Positions 1-62,960 of a stretch of DNA of 64,000 nt are shown piece after piece. The notes beneath the pieces are model-generated. The model did no database searches and had not been told where the DNA came from. It saw only the letters and a program-made list of their open reading frames with translations. Every line of letters begins with the position of its first letter. The first letter of the stretch is position 1. The DNA lies in assembly GCA_019843655.1 (NCBI GenBank), contig JACDQD010000104.1:6324001-6388000 (forward strand), in the 5' to 3' direction. Source of the stretch: Lethocerus indicus. Lineage: Eukaryota; Arthropoda; Insecta; Hemiptera; Belostomatidae. The position numbers and the translations under genes are program-made.

Positions 1-462
1 CACGTGCACCGCGACGCTAGCGCTCCACAGAGGGTGCGCGGGGATGCACTTAACTAAAGTTCGTTTGGTTCAAAAGCACCGCGACGCTAGCGCCTCCTGG
101 AGGGTGGCACGGGGATGCACTTAACTAAAGTTCGTTGGGTTCACGCGCACCGCGACGCTAGCGCTCCACAGAGGGTGCGCGGGGATGCACTTAACTAAAG
201 TTCGTTTGGTTCAAAAGCACCGCGACGCTAGCGCCTCCTGGAGGGTGGCACGGGGATGCACTTAACTAAAGTTCGTTGGGTTCACGTGCACCGCGACGCT
301 AGCGCTCCACAGAGGGTGTGCGGGGATGCACTTAACTAAAGTTCGTTTGGTTCAAAAGCACCGCGACGCTAGCGCCTCCTGGAGGGTGGCACGGGGATGC
401 ACTTAACTAAAGTTCGTTGGGTTCACGTGCACCGCGACGCTAGCGCCTCCTAAGGGTGGCGC
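1..462. repeat. Dimeric satellite array, 70/71-bp monomers
   Basis: The shared core CACCGCGACGCTAGCG begins at 7, 77, 148, 218, 289, 359 and 430, so spacings alternate 70 and 71 bp. Two monomer types alternate. One continues with CTCCACAGAGGG and the other with CCTCCTGGAGGG, giving a dimer of about 141 bp. Each monomer also carries GGGGATGCACTTAACTAAAG. The last monomer breaks off near 462, where ordinary AT-rich DNA starts. The array runs off the left edge of the window, so its full length is unknown. The near identity of successive dimers implies recent amplification or homogenisation. Confidence 0.95.
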
Positions 463-2438
463 AATTGAACCAACACAGCAGAAATATTTTGAAATAATGT
501 AATTGGTTAAACATGTAAATCGTTTTGTTCAATGACAAAATAAGTTGTTATTGAAAGCACCTAAAACTTTGTTATAAACGCTATTAAAACCTACAAAGGC
601 CATAAAACACCTTTAAATAGACTTAAAACTGATAAAAAGGCTCATAACGGCGTTTTATATGGCTAAAAATGATAAGATAGACCATCTTTGCCAATATTAA
701 CACTAAATATATTTCAAAATACAAGTCAAAATACGTATTTCTTTAAGGATGAAATAATCATTTTAACCAAGAAAAATTGTCAATTTGAACAGTAGGGAAT
801 TTATTTGAGTTGAAAACTGAATAGGGAATTAAGCAGTGTATTCATATATTTTCGGTCAATTGCAAATTTGAATTAAAATTACACTTGTTCCCAATAATAT
901 ATGCTTTTTCACTAGTTGTTAATATTAGGTTAAAAATATTTACTTGTATTTTCATTCTGCAACTATACTGTTATAATTAAAACAATTGAGCCAAAGGAAT
1001 TAGTCCTAATCCTAAACAATTATGTTATTATAATGTTCATAATAATATACACTTAAAAATTATAAAAATATAAGGTATATATTTTCACTTTTATTAACTG
1101 AAGAAAATAGGCTAAATTTTAAAAAGTACAAGACTTATGGCTTGCTCACTTTATAAATTACATAAATTATAACAAACAACTAATAATAGAATTATTTCCC
1201 TGAAATGAGATTTTATTCAATTTCACAAGTGAAATTAAAAATTCATATTTATTACCTCAATGTTTTTGAATTTCAATAGATCAAAAACAGGTGTTGCCCA
1301 CTTTAGAAAAAAGGTCTACCTTGTAAATCTATTCATTCCCAATATTAGGCATTCTCCTGAGACATAAGCATTTTAAAAAACAATTGACCCAAATACTACA
1401 AAAGTAACCCATAATTATAAGGCACATATACCATATATGTTTAAAAAGACCAAAATCCATCTCTAGTTTTCTTCTGTATAAATATTGCGCCATAAATGAT
1501 GTAACGAGAATAATTTTTTGGTAGCTCTTTTCAGATTCAAAAATTGTTTAAAAAAAAGTTAACTTTACAAAGGGTTACAGTACAATACATTGTTAATTAG
1601 TATGTATTTTAACAGGAATGCAACTATGCAGGCAATTTAGATACAAAACAAAATGGTTGGAGTCAAAATTCATAATGAACACCAACTTAAACTCTCTGGG
1701 TCAATAACATCAAAATAAATACAATGTTGTATAATGAATAACATGTTTTCAACTCACATGTCAGGCTTTTTAGAAAAGAATGATATATTTATCAAACAGT
1801 TTGTAGCAGCATAAATGAATTTTTTGATTGTTTGAATCTTAAAAACCTATTTAAAATATTTAACATTTGTTGTTCATATTAATAATAACATAACATGTAT
1901 AAGTAAGTATGTTTAAATACCATCTGCAGGTTGTTCACCGTTGATTTGGTTTCTGTATCCTAACGAATAAATTACAGCTGAAACTAAGTTAAAGGTACAT
2001 ATTACATAACCTACTATTCAACTATTTTATCAAACAAATTGTGCTAGAAGAAGGTTACAACATTTTATTTTCACAATTAAAATATGGACACGGCAATAGT
2101 ACTTATTAATTTTATTCACATTGGTCACTTATTGCAAGATACCAGATGGCAGTAAATTGGTTTTTGCCAATATTGAAATAGTTTCAATACTATTTGTTCT
2201 GCCTTACTTGGTATCATAAAAGGAAAGTGTATATTGTACCTTGAGAAAATGAAATACAAAAATATATATACACTTCAAGAAACTACAAGACTACAATCCG
2301 ATGAAATCTCTTTTCAGAACATATTGTAATACTTATTTCAATCGTACAATGTCAGTATATTTTGTTAAATAATAAACTCGCAGTGTTTGGTTCACTTTTG
2401 ACTAAAAAAAAATTGAACACAATTTGATCGATTAGTCA
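463..2438. other. AT-rich flank with the probable SNRNP27 3' UTR
   Basis: This stretch is AT-rich and poor in CpG, and I see no coding exon. It lies downstream of the SNRNP27 stop codon, so its right part should be that gene's 3' UTR. A minus-strand AATAAA (TTTATT at 2111-2116) is a plausible polyadenylation signal, though such hexamers are common by chance in this composition. Nothing else is recognised. Confidence 0.5.
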
Positions 2439-2635
2439 TTAAGCCACGAAATCCAATGGCCTGTTGAAACCTCCCTTACGGTTCATGTACTGTCTGTATT
2501 TGCGTTTGAGAATGACGTGAACAGCTCCTATGTCGTTGCCATCTACTTTTTTCCCTTTTGATGTAGTGAATCCGCAGAAACCAAGCATTTTCATCATTTC
2601 CTGTTCATCGGGGGTTTTGCCCAAAAGATCAGCTT
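2439..2635 (-). CDS. SNRNP27: SNRNP27 coding exon 3 and stop
   Basis: The 197-bp exon follows acceptor TATTTATAG|AA and contains the whole conserved C-terminal domain, ending in TAA at 2439-2441. Residues [20 protein letters not shown] match human SNRNP27 as I remember it. Confidence 0.95.
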
Positions 2636-4355
2636 CTATAAATACAAAATAATAGCAAATCTTAAATAGGTAGTTGAAACACGCATAGAATGTGTAACCT
2701 GTAAAACTATACTTAAAAAAAAAACGAAAAAAAATTCAAATGTAAATGATGATATGTATGTTATAAATATCACATTCTCTATTTTACATGTATATATACA
2801 CACACATGCTTTGTATTGTTTTGAGACAGACTAATGTTGCAATCTATGAGAATAGTTAATAAATATAAACATAATAAAATGTAAGCCTCGAATTGTTTAG
2901 AAACTTTGGTTTTAAAATTTCCTTTTAGTTTCATCAATTTCTATGCTCAATTCAATCAAATGTTCATGTCATGAATAGAAGTAAGAAAATATGCACTCTA
3001 ATGCATGTGTGATTTTAATAAATAATAAAAAACATTAAGTGGCGGCATTATTTAAAATAAGAAAAATAAAGAATTTTACTGCGCATGCAAATAAGCACAA
3101 ATAAGAAGTTCTATTATGTTATCATCATAATAACGATATTCTTAAGTACATGTCAATTTTATATTCAAACCAAGAAAATTACTGAAGGTCCAAAGAAGAA
3201 AAAATGTAATTAATTCCTGCCTTTTTTCTGTAATAAATATACAACCGTTTATTTTAACATTAATATGTTCTTTATGTACTACTTTCTATAACAATTAAAT
3301 GTTTAAGCTTAATTATAAAAATGTTTAAATAGAATTCTTAAATTTAAAACTTCTGTCTAACCTTATATGATTCAATTAAAAAATAGTTGTTTGATATATT
3401 ACAGTAAACAGCGACTGATACATGTGTTTAAAATCAAAGTATCAAATGTTATTCATAATTGAATGGAATGATGAATATATGTTCAAAAATTACTTAAATA
3501 TGATATGGGTATTTAAAGTCAATATTTCTAAACACAACATCAAAGTAATACAATAATTAGTAATGGAATAATTAACAAATTTAGAGATTATTAAAAAAGT
3601 AATAAAGGGCAAATTACCGCTTGTTTTATTGGGAGGCGGTTCTTTCCTCTGGCCGTTGTTCAAATTGTTTTCCCTTTGTTTTCTTTCCTGCGATCTTGAT
3701 CTAGATCTTGACCACGACCTTCTGTGCCTGTGATCCCTTTCTGCAGACCTACGAATATATAGAATTAGTAGATAATATATTCATTCACTTTTTCTTATCA
3801 GCATACAGACAGAATTGCTCCAAATGGAACTGAGTCCTATAGTCAACCTATAAAGTTATTTTCAGTCCTTTGTTATTTTTTTTACAATTTTACTTATGTA
3901 GTGGAATTAAGCTGCTGCGGCCTTAAAAACTTGATTTGATTGCAAGCAAATCTTCAATAATTTGAGGTAACTAAAGGATTCAATTCCTTCAACAATTATG
4001 AATTTATTTACACACACCCCTCTCTTTGTTGAATATTTGGACTGGGTACATTAAATCCATAAGCGAAACAGACATATAGAGGTGCAAATACCATCAAATG
4101 ATACAATTGGAAAGATCCCATTAACTCTTCGATATTGTGCTATCAATTAACTCTCGTGCATTTTGCAATGCGTCCACTGTCAAATCATAGAAGTACTAAC
4201 TGAAGAATACGTTTAAATGAACTGACTAACCGCCTTCTGTCCCTTCTGGTTTCATCCCTCCTGTCCCTCTCTCTTGATCTTCTTCTTCTCCTCTCCCTAT
4301 CTCGGGATCTGCTCCTTCTTCTTTTCGGTGAAGGGGACCTACTGCTCCGCCCCAT
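2439..4355 (-). CDS. SNRNP27: U4/U6.U5 tri-snRNP 27 kDa protein (SNRNP27), 3 exons
   Basis: Coding exons are 4231-4355, 3618-3748 and 2439-2635. Their phases join cleanly (cg|g, then g|aa) into 150 residues; the human protein is about 155. Exon 1 starts with ATG at 4355 and encodes an Arg/Ser-rich head beginning [19 protein letters not shown]. Exon 2 continues the SR region (RSRSRSQER), then becomes polar ([12 protein letters not shown]). Exon 3 encodes the conserved C-terminal domain: [15 protein letters not shown], then [10 protein letters not shown], then [20 protein letters not shown], ending in VA and TAA. That C-terminal block is diagnostic for the family. The protein is a nuclear pre-mRNA splicing factor of the tri-snRNP. 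All introns are GT-AG. It reads in the same direction as Chip and lies beyond Chip's 3' end, so it probably has its own promoter just right of 4355. Confidence 0.95.
2636..3617 (-). other. SNRNP27 intron 2
   Basis: AT-rich intron with GT-AG ends. It holds A- and T-runs and short (TA) and (CA) stretches near 2793-2806. Nothing else is seen. The shorter intron 1 (3749-4230) is similar. Confidence 0.85.
3618..3748 (-). CDS. SNRNP27: SNRNP27 coding exon 2
   Basis: The 131-bp exon sits between an acceptor TTCGTAG|G and a donor AGCG|GTAATT. It completes an Arg codon from exon 1 and leaves one base for a Glu codon in exon 3. It encodes the second SR stretch and a hydrophilic linker. Confidence 0.9.
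4231..4355 (-). CDS. SNRNP27: SNRNP27 coding exon 1
   Basis: The 125-bp exon gives 41 codons plus two bases. The ATG is the first in frame and opens the SR-rich N-terminus. The donor is cg|GTTAGT, slightly weak because of T at +3. Confidence 0.9.
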
Positions 4356-4606
4356 TCGGTCCCTGATATTTCAGCCTGTGAGAAGTTGAAGTGGAATCGA
4401 GAAGATATCTAACCAACAGACGCTGTACACAAAACCAATGATGAAACCCCAAAGCAACCTTCCGCTATTATCAGTGTTGCCAACCTAACAAGTTTCGCAG
4501 TCGAGCGGATTAATAAAAGCAAAGTTCAAGGTGTTTGAACAAAAAGAATTAATAATTGATAATGATGTATATCTTCTTTTATAGAACAAAATAATATATA
4601 TTTAAT

Positions 4607-4611
<5 letters not shown>

Positions 4612-4659
<48 letters not shown>
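4612..4659. repeat. (AT)n microsatellite
   Basis: Uninterrupted AT dinucleotides over about 48 bp, just upstream of SNRNP27. Confidence 0.95.
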
Positions 4660-4664
<5 letters not shown>

Positions 4665-6004
4665 TTTATACATATATGTATAATAGTAAAATATGATTGC
4701 AGAGATAATGATCATAATAGTGATGCTACCGGTACTTATATCCTACATTTTTGTATATGCAGAGAAAGGTAGAACAATGAATGTAGTGTAGCCTCAAGTA
4801 CTGTAATAAACATATCTTCAATTACTATGGTGCTTTCTTATTGATCTGAACTATTTACGCTAATCTTACAATACTTAAAAATCAAATTATAGAAAATACT
4901 ATAAAAATTAGGTCACTTGAATCCTTTTTAATTGTTTCATACATTATAATAGTTTATGAAATCAATAAATATTGAAAATTGCCTCTTTCCAAGAACTAAT
5001 ATATACTTTTATATTCAAAGAATATTCAATCATTTTAAAACAATTATTACACTCTTAGCAGTTTTAAATTCAATAGAACACTCATCACATTACATAATAA
5101 TATTTCCAACACTTCCATCGTGTTCAGTAGGTTTATTTAATAATTGAAATCAATCAATTTGTTGAACTTGGCAAATATATTCTATGAAGCTAATAATTAG
5201 GGATCAGGGAGGTTAATGAGAGAGAGAGAGAATAAAATAAACAATTGTTGCTTTTAACATTGTATATTTTAAGAACCATGTTGTCTTAAGTTACAAACTC
5301 ATACACCTATTTATTTTTTTTGTGATAACAACAAATGATTTTTGTAAACCCTTATTTCCTACATAGAGTGTTACACAAGTAATTAAAATCCCTGGAATAT
5401 GCTTCGTTTTTCAAATATATATCTAGCATATTTACATGGAAACTTGTTTTTCTTTTTTCGAACCCAACAAATCGAAAGGTTGTTCTGTGGGCCCAAAATT
5501 TCATTTCATCGTTTCCATAAAAGAATGGCTTAAAAATTCAATTTTTTATGTATTTATTTTTAAAATTTTCTTATTCCTTTTTAAAAGAAAGAACAAATAT
5601 TTACAACTGGGAATTACATTTAAAAATGATATTTTCATTACATTTTAATTTATTTATACTTATTTATATATTGTTGTAACCTTCCAATCATAAATTAAAA
5701 TTATTCTCAGACTGGCACAATAAATAGAATGAGAAAATTTTTGTTTATTTTTATTTTTTACCTTATTTACCTTAATAAATATGCATTGCTCTCTATTAAT
5801 AGTCGCTACTCTTTAGTAGAATACATTCTTAGTTTCTGCGACACTCATTAAAACACATTTTTCTACAATCTATATGTATAAATAAAGCAGTCTTAGATCT
5901 TTAAACGACAAGCCTGCAATTTAAAAATTTCAGAAATTACAACTAAGATTTACAATTTTTTCCCATGATAAAAAAAATCATAAAAATGTAGCGACTATTA
6001 ATAC

Positions 6005-6079
6005 GTGTGTATGTGTGTGTGTATGTATATATATATATAAATATAAATATATATATGTATATATATATATATATATATA
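6005..6079. repeat. Compound (GT)n/(AT)n microsatellite
   Basis: A GT/ATGT stretch passes into interrupted TA repeats. Confidence 0.9.
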
Positions 6080-8286
6080 AATTTCATTTTTAACGAATGT
6101 CTCTCAAAAAAGAAAGTTCTTAAGTATTAAAAAAAATTTCAAAAACTAATTACAAAAGAATTGATACAAACTATGACAAAAATAGTTCATTTTTAATCTA
6201 TCTATTTGTAGAGTGAAAATATTCACCATCGTAAACAGGAGATTTGCCACGGATGCATGAAATGTCATTGATTTTGTTGAATCTATTCTGCATTAATAAA
6301 AACTGATAACAACGGTAGATATTGATTTTAACAACCTTCAAAAACTTATTATCAAATTAAATCAATAATCGTTTCATCTTGTCATTAGAATGGCAAATAT
6401 TTCATTCAAATATATTGCATATATTGTATAAGAGAAATTAAATACATGTTCCACAATTTAAAATTACAGATATATACCTTTTTAATTTTCTAACATTTTT
6501 TATCACTTCTTATTTTTGTCCTCCTTTTCTTTTATTAAAAAGTGTAAAAATTACAATTTTGTTATCATGGTGGCGGCGGTTTATTTTTATAAACGGCCAT
6601 ACACACGTTAAGTCGGCGTGACATTCATTTTCTAATTAATTGCCCCTTCAATCTATTTTCAATGCACAGATCATACCCTCTATCCTATAAAGATTATTTA
6701 CAAAACATCTGATTAAATCTCTAACGTGTGATGTGTGTGATTTCATTTTAAACATAAATTATAATTAGAATAAATTACAAAAAGTATAATATATATATAT
6801 ATATATGTATATATAAAACAATCGGAAATAACCGACAACTCGATTCTCCGTTTCATTCAAAACGAAAATCATAACGAGTTGGGATAGCTTGGACAATCTA
6901 TGCATTGGAAAAACAAGAAAAATGTCCCACCTCGAGGGGAGAGAGAGAGAGAGAGATAGAAAGGTACTGTTTTGTACTCTTGTCACGCCGACAGAACAAT
7001 TGAAACAACAAAATTAAAAAAATGGGGGAATCATTTTACAAAAAGCTTTACTTCTGCTTAGTTTCTTCTGTTATTTTCAAATAGCGATCATAAATTAGTA
7101 AAAGGATATTTCAACGATGATTCACCAAACAAATGCCCAGGCACTCTAAGAAAAACAGGTGAACAGAACAAAGATAAATTTTCAAAGCTTAAAACACTGT
7201 TTTCGTACAGTATATTCTCAATTTAAACAGTTTTTATAATTGAACGCATGTGCACTTAAAAAAATAAATAAAATAATGCAAACATTACTTGACAAGTGTT
7301 TGCTGTTTTAAATTGTACAATTTAAACAATAAACATGCTTACAATAACCTGAATTTAAATAAAAAATAACACGCCTTCTGAACAAATGCCATGATCATAT
7401 TTCATTTTCTTAAATGCCATTCGGCATTAAGTTCAGTCCAAACAATTGTTTCTGGCAAAAAGGAAAATTGAATTGAAAATAACTGTATAATTTGAGAATT
7501 TCCTGTACATAAATGTTTTCATAAAAATTATTCTTGCAACATAATTTTGTCAGGATTGGCAATAAGAAATAAAACAATACAAGGGGACCTGGTAACAAGA
7601 ATAATACATCCCAGTTTGTGCAAACCAAATGAAATTTAAATATGTACAATATGATAATTTTATTTAAATTTACTAACAAATTAATTTCTTCTGAAAAGTT
7701 TAAAACAGTGAAATGACCCACTATCACATTTTTGAACCATACTCGAGCACTATCTGTTGAGTTTGTTGTTTTTTCTTTACTATTATCATTAAAGAAGGAA
7801 TATACAATATATATTTAATATTTATTGATAAAGAAACCATTACAAGTACACAGTTAGATTTTATTAAAATGTTTGATGGGTGGGTTGTTGTTTTTTCTTT
7901 TTCAGTTTGTAAACTGTCCCAAAGCACAAGCACTCAACAATCAAGTACCGATCCATCAAAAAAAGTCAATATTTTTTTGGGCTGCTTTTCTTCTTTTTTA
8001 CAATTTTTATCAAAATATCGGAGAATAATTAAATTTTTGTTAATAATTCATAATGAAGTAATTTTTCTGAGGTCGGCCTTAAATTACTTTAAATATTTTA
8101 TAATTATTTCTATCTTCTCTTTAAAATCCTATCTTTTTTTGTTCACATTCATCCACTTTGGACAATTCATTCTTATATTTTTTTGGGGAGAGGCTATTTT
8201 ACAATAAACAAATTTCTTTTAACAGTGGGGGGAGGGGAAGATTGACACATTAAAATGTATAACCTTGTTACAATTCTCATTACTTA

Positions 8287-8340
8287 TGTATATATTTATA
8301 TATATATATAATATTTATATTATTTATATATATATATTTA
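8287..8340. repeat. TA-rich imperfect microsatellite
   Basis: TA repeats interrupted by TTT and AATA, able to form an AT-only hairpin. Confidence 0.85.
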
Positions 8341-11300
8341 AAAAAGAAACAAAAAATAAACAGCTCGGGGAGGGATAAAATTTGAATAGCTTTGTACATA
8401 GAAATATATGGTCATGTGCCCAGTGAAGGGGGTTGTTTACATAAAACTTTTTTTTACACAATGCCCCTTATTTGTAACAAATTGTTTTCCTCAAAGTACA
8501 TATCTGTTAAAGACACAAGTTATAATACTTAAAATAGAGCGACTATTTGCTCATCTTTTTCTTTTCACAGTTGGTCCACGGACCATAGTCCATTATTATA
8601 ACTGTTTACATTTATGTTTGTTTGCAGAGGACACTTGAGGCCAAAATATTGGAAAAAAAACCCGCCCATATCACTGTCATCATCAAAGAGGATTCACTCA
8701 AAACACGCGCACTTAGCACTTCCTTAATGTCTGCGTGTGTCCATTTATCAAACTTTGAAACACTCTTTTTCAAATCACAAAATATGTCCAGATACGCCCG
8801 TGTGACAACAAAATTGAGTCACACATTTGCAGGGGCAGGGGGGTTCTTATATTCTTTGTAGTTACCGAAACGGAACAAAGCACAAACTTTTTTTTTTCAT
8901 TTGAATGCGACACTTTTTCACTTCTCTCTACTTTCTCTCTGCTAGCCCTTTTTTTTGAAACGCATCATCCCTGTTCAAACTCCGTTGTTCAACATGCTTG
9001 TCGGGTTTGATCGATCATAAAACTACAAAAACAGACAAGCGAGAGAGAAAAGTAAGAAAAAAATTCAAATCAGATAATAAGACTGCCTTGAGTGGAAGCC
9101 TAGTTGAAATATCTTCCTCTGTGTATACGCTTGTGTGTACGAATGTGAATGTGTGAAGTGTATTTCTGTGCCTTTGTCTTGAAAAACAAATCTTATTAGT
9201 GCATAAACACATTCGGAATGAGTGCTTTGTACGGTGGCTTGATGATTGAAATATTAGAACAACTTTATTTTTTCATAAAAACAAAAAATATTTTAATTTG
9301 ATAAAACCATCAAAACACCGGACAAGCTGTCAGAATTTATATTATATTACTAGCCATCGAATACTGTCAAAAGTCAACACAGAGGAAGAAAATAAAAATG
9401 TAATACTAATTTATTATTATTGTAAAAAATGGGTCGGCTTTTCCTTAATAAAATGGACACACTCTGAAATGTTATCACATAAATAAATATACTTAATATT
9501 GTAAAGGGAAAAAAATTAATGAAACTGGGCATCGAAGTTCCACTAACAAATCATACGGACAAATATAAAATAAGTAAAAATAAAGAAAATATGACGTTAG
9601 GATTCACACGCTGGATGCAAAAATAAAAATTGGAATATAAAAGTGGATATTATTTTTGTAATATTCTTATATATCCCCTCAAAGAAAACTATTGCATATA
9701 TCCAAATTTATGAAACATCTCATTTTCTGAAATGCTTAAATCAGTTACTTGCTCTCATACCAAGGGCTTAATTTTACCTATACAAATGAACATAAAGAAA
9801 TTTAAATAATGAGAAGGTATTTAAAAACAAAGCAGAAGTAAGCAATTTGTTGTCGAAGAAGCATATTCGCCAGAAAAAAATTATGCTTCAGATACACATC
9901 TGCGTGTACAATAATAAAATTCAACCATTATCTTATTAGAAATATTTTTGCTATTATTAATAGTTTAAAAATTGCCTAGCTCTCTACTATCTCAAACACT
10001 CTAAAATTTAATTAACTATTTTGTCACCCTCTCTAGTAATAATAATTATAAAATTTGTCTGGGAGGATGACACTCGAATAAAAGGCCTCTCTTTTACAAT
10101 TTAACTTAAATAATTTTTTTTAAATATTAAAAATTAATTTTTTCTACATCTTGGAAGGTAATTGGTGTTTGTTTGTATAATTTTCTTTCACTAATGTACA
10201 AAAAAACAAATTTTTAAGAATAAATTAAATTTGAATACAAAGTGACAATTTAAACATTTCACCTTGCATACTAATTTAAATAATTTAAAAAAGATTTACA
10301 ATTACCAATTAATTATTTACAACATTTTTTCCTAGTTTCTTAACTTGACAACACATAACTTCAAAAAAACAAACAAACAAACAAATAAGGAATGAATGTT
10401 GCGTCACTTAAAAGATAAAAAAAAATAAAAATTACTTATAAATAACTATTTAAAATTACTACCTTCCGAGGAAACATTCTTTCCAAAAATGAATGAATAT
10501 ACATTCCAAATGTTTTTTTTTGGAAATGTCTAAATTCTTCACTCAATAAGTGGCCTTAATTTGCCAGTCCATTAATTACTTTATACACAACACAATTTTC
10601 TTTCTTTTTTTTACAGAAAGATATCACTTGATGAAAGTTCTTTGAGAGCACAAATAGTGTCACAATTATTCTATCTATTCTTCGTTTAAAATTATAACGT
10701 AAGAATATTAAAAATCAAAACGTGTCACCACATACGAATTGTGAATCCGTTGTCCGAAAGATGACACTTCAAGAAATTGCACAGGGAAGTGCTATAATAT
10801 TTTGCACTATGCTGTTCATCGTTTGCTACACGGATTTTGGCTGTCAATGAGCTCTTAGCACAATCCAAAACAAATATCCGGATCGGTTATTTTTTAAAAT
10901 TTCACTACGCACTGGACTTTTTATAGACACCACCCACTTTGCTCGTTTCAATTAATCGCTAAAATAAATTTATTTAATTCGGACTCGTTCAAGTTCCAAA
11001 AATAATTTCTCCAATTCCACCCCCACAATATGTGAATCTGTATTCATAAACAGTTTACATTTCAAACCAATACGTAAATTTACTGCTGATTCCAAAGTTC
11101 CAAGATGTCCAAACAGCAATGGTCAACAATAAGTAACTGATTAAAAGTTAATATGAGACCAATGTTTCGTGTTATAATTTGAAGTCGGTTCATCCGACAA
11201 CAATCTTCTTTCATTCGCATTCCACATCTCCAGACTCTTTTCTCATTTATACCACTTCACAAGGTAGAGCATTCAGTAATCATTCGTCAATCCGAACTGA

Positions 11301-11533
11301 ACCGGTGATCAGTTTGCATTCTACACGAGATACCGAATATAACGGTGTTGGTCATTCCGAGCATTTTGCGCTACACCAGTGTTGTTGGGGTCCCCACCGG
11401 TCCACTTATAAGTAATAAAGGAGAGGAATGGGGGGAATCGGATGCGAGTAAAAGAAGTAAAACGCTAAGCAAAATGAAGGGGGAAAGTAAGTAATACTAG
11501 CGAGAAGTAGGGACGGTGTCCATTAGATTAAGG

Positions 11534-61629
<50,096 letters not shown>

Positions 61630-62960
61630 GGGGACGGCAGCTCGTCGTGCGGGGCGGTGGGCCCCGCCGCCGCCGCCCCTCCCCTGCCCCTCCCCTCGCC
61701 GCCTCCTCTGCTGGTGGTGCTCATCCCTGAGGTGGACGAGCTGCCGCCGCCGCCGGGGCCGCCCCCGCCTCCTCCGGCCCCGGCCCCGGCCCCGCCGCGC
61801 CCCCGCCTCCTCACCACAACTCACGCGGCCCCGCTGCTGCTGCTGCCTCCTCCTCCTCCGCCTCTGCCTGGCTCGTCTCTCTCCTCCTCCTGCTTCGATA
61901 TCCGCAACTATGTCAATAGGTTACTTTTCTCTCGTCCGAACGCGTATATAATATATTGGAGTGCGGGTAGATTAGCCGGGTAAAAAACGCGGGGTCTGAG
62001 GGGCGGAAGGTAGCGTCCTAACCTGAGCCGGCCGGCAACCCTGCCACCCTACCTTCCCTAACGACCGTCCCCGATTTACGAGCCCACGCCGTCACCCTCC
62101 CACTACCCCTAGAAGTCGATTTTCCATGTATTCCTTTTCATTTAACGTGTTTTCGTTCATTATAACCTGCGGTGCTATATATTTTTGGATCCGGTTTCGA
62201 GTATCAACAATTTTACAACGATCGGGAACAATTTCGGGAATATATTCGGGGAATGCTTATATGAGCGGACGGGAATAGAGCGAATGATTCTGCCACGGGC
62301 TCTGTTGTACAAAATGCGTCCATTTTACGATCCATTAGTTACCGATGTCGATCAATGGGGATAAGTCGTAAACTATTTCTTTTCGATTTTCCACTAGCGC
62401 GAGATTCCTTTCGCTACTCGGTTTTGAAAGGAATAGCCGAGTAGGAGTGGACCGAAAGACACCGAAAGAGCGCAAAGCAATGGAGAGAAAGAGAGTAATC
62501 ACTTTGTACTCCAATTTCCAGGTCGGGTTCTGGCTCTGTGAGCGGCGGCTCCTTCCCTCCGCCTCTTCTTCTGTAATAATCTTGCAAAAGTAATTTGTCC
62601 CGATTCTTCCTCCTCCGTGTTTAATGTCGACAGATAAACAACCGTCTCTCTCTCTCTCTCTCTCTCTCCCCTCGGCCTCCACGAACACGAAAAGATAGCG
62701 TCGGGTGAATTCTCGATGTTTGAGTGGGCCGCCTCCTCCGATAAACTCGGAGCGGAGTTCACTTTCGGAGCGGTCCGCGAGGTATAAAGAGAGAACCGCG
62801 GAGGAACGAAAAATTTCTTCGTTTCTCCTTCGTAATGAAAGCGTAAGAGAGCTAACGGTTCGGAAAGCCGTCGGACGGGTTTCGACGGGAACCACGCTTA
62901 GGGCGAACGGACGGTCGCTCCGGAGGGACCAACTTTCTTCGCAAATTTTCAGATTTCAGC
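61630..62960 (-). promoter_or_regulatory. Presumed Chip 5' UTR and promoter region
   Basis: GC- and CpG-rich DNA directly upstream of the Chip start, densest at 61560-61880. A (CT)n tract at 62645-62668 reads as (GA)n in gene sense. Long frames on both strands (62335-62895 minus, 62705-62974 plus) overlap each other and have no recognisable domain. I could not fix a transcription start site or minus-strand TATA box. A plus-strand TATAAA lies at 62783-62788. Confidence 0.4.
62645..62668. repeat. (CT)n microsatellite upstream of Chip
   Basis: About 12 CT units. In Chip orientation this is (GA)n, a possible GAGA-factor site close to the gene's 5' end. Confidence 0.9.

Larger units (their letters stand above)
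4356..11533. other. AT-rich stretch between SNRNP27 and Chip
   Basis: This 7-kb stretch has no supported exon on either strand. Its left end (4356 to about 4440) should hold the SNRNP27 5' UTR and promoter. Its right part should hold the Chip 3' UTR: a minus-strand AATAAA at 10969-10974 is one of many candidate polyadenylation signals. TA-rich microsatellites are at 4612-4659, 6005-6079, 6787-6815 and 8287-8340, a short GA tract is at 6937-6956, and a CAAA run is near 10368-10386. Open frames here (for example 7410-7727) are hydrophobic, Phe/Ile/Leu-rich translations of AT-rich DNA and are not credible genes. CpG is scarce. Confidence 0.6.

Noticed and set aside
1..462. CRISPR-like regular repeats
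   Set aside because: The repeated unit is continuous with no unique spacers, and the DNA is eukaryotic. It is a tandem satellite.
62335..62895. 186-codon minus-strand frame upstream of Chip
   Set aside because: It has no recognisable domain, overlaps an equally open plus-strand frame and lies in CpG-rich 5' flank. Probably UTR or promoter.
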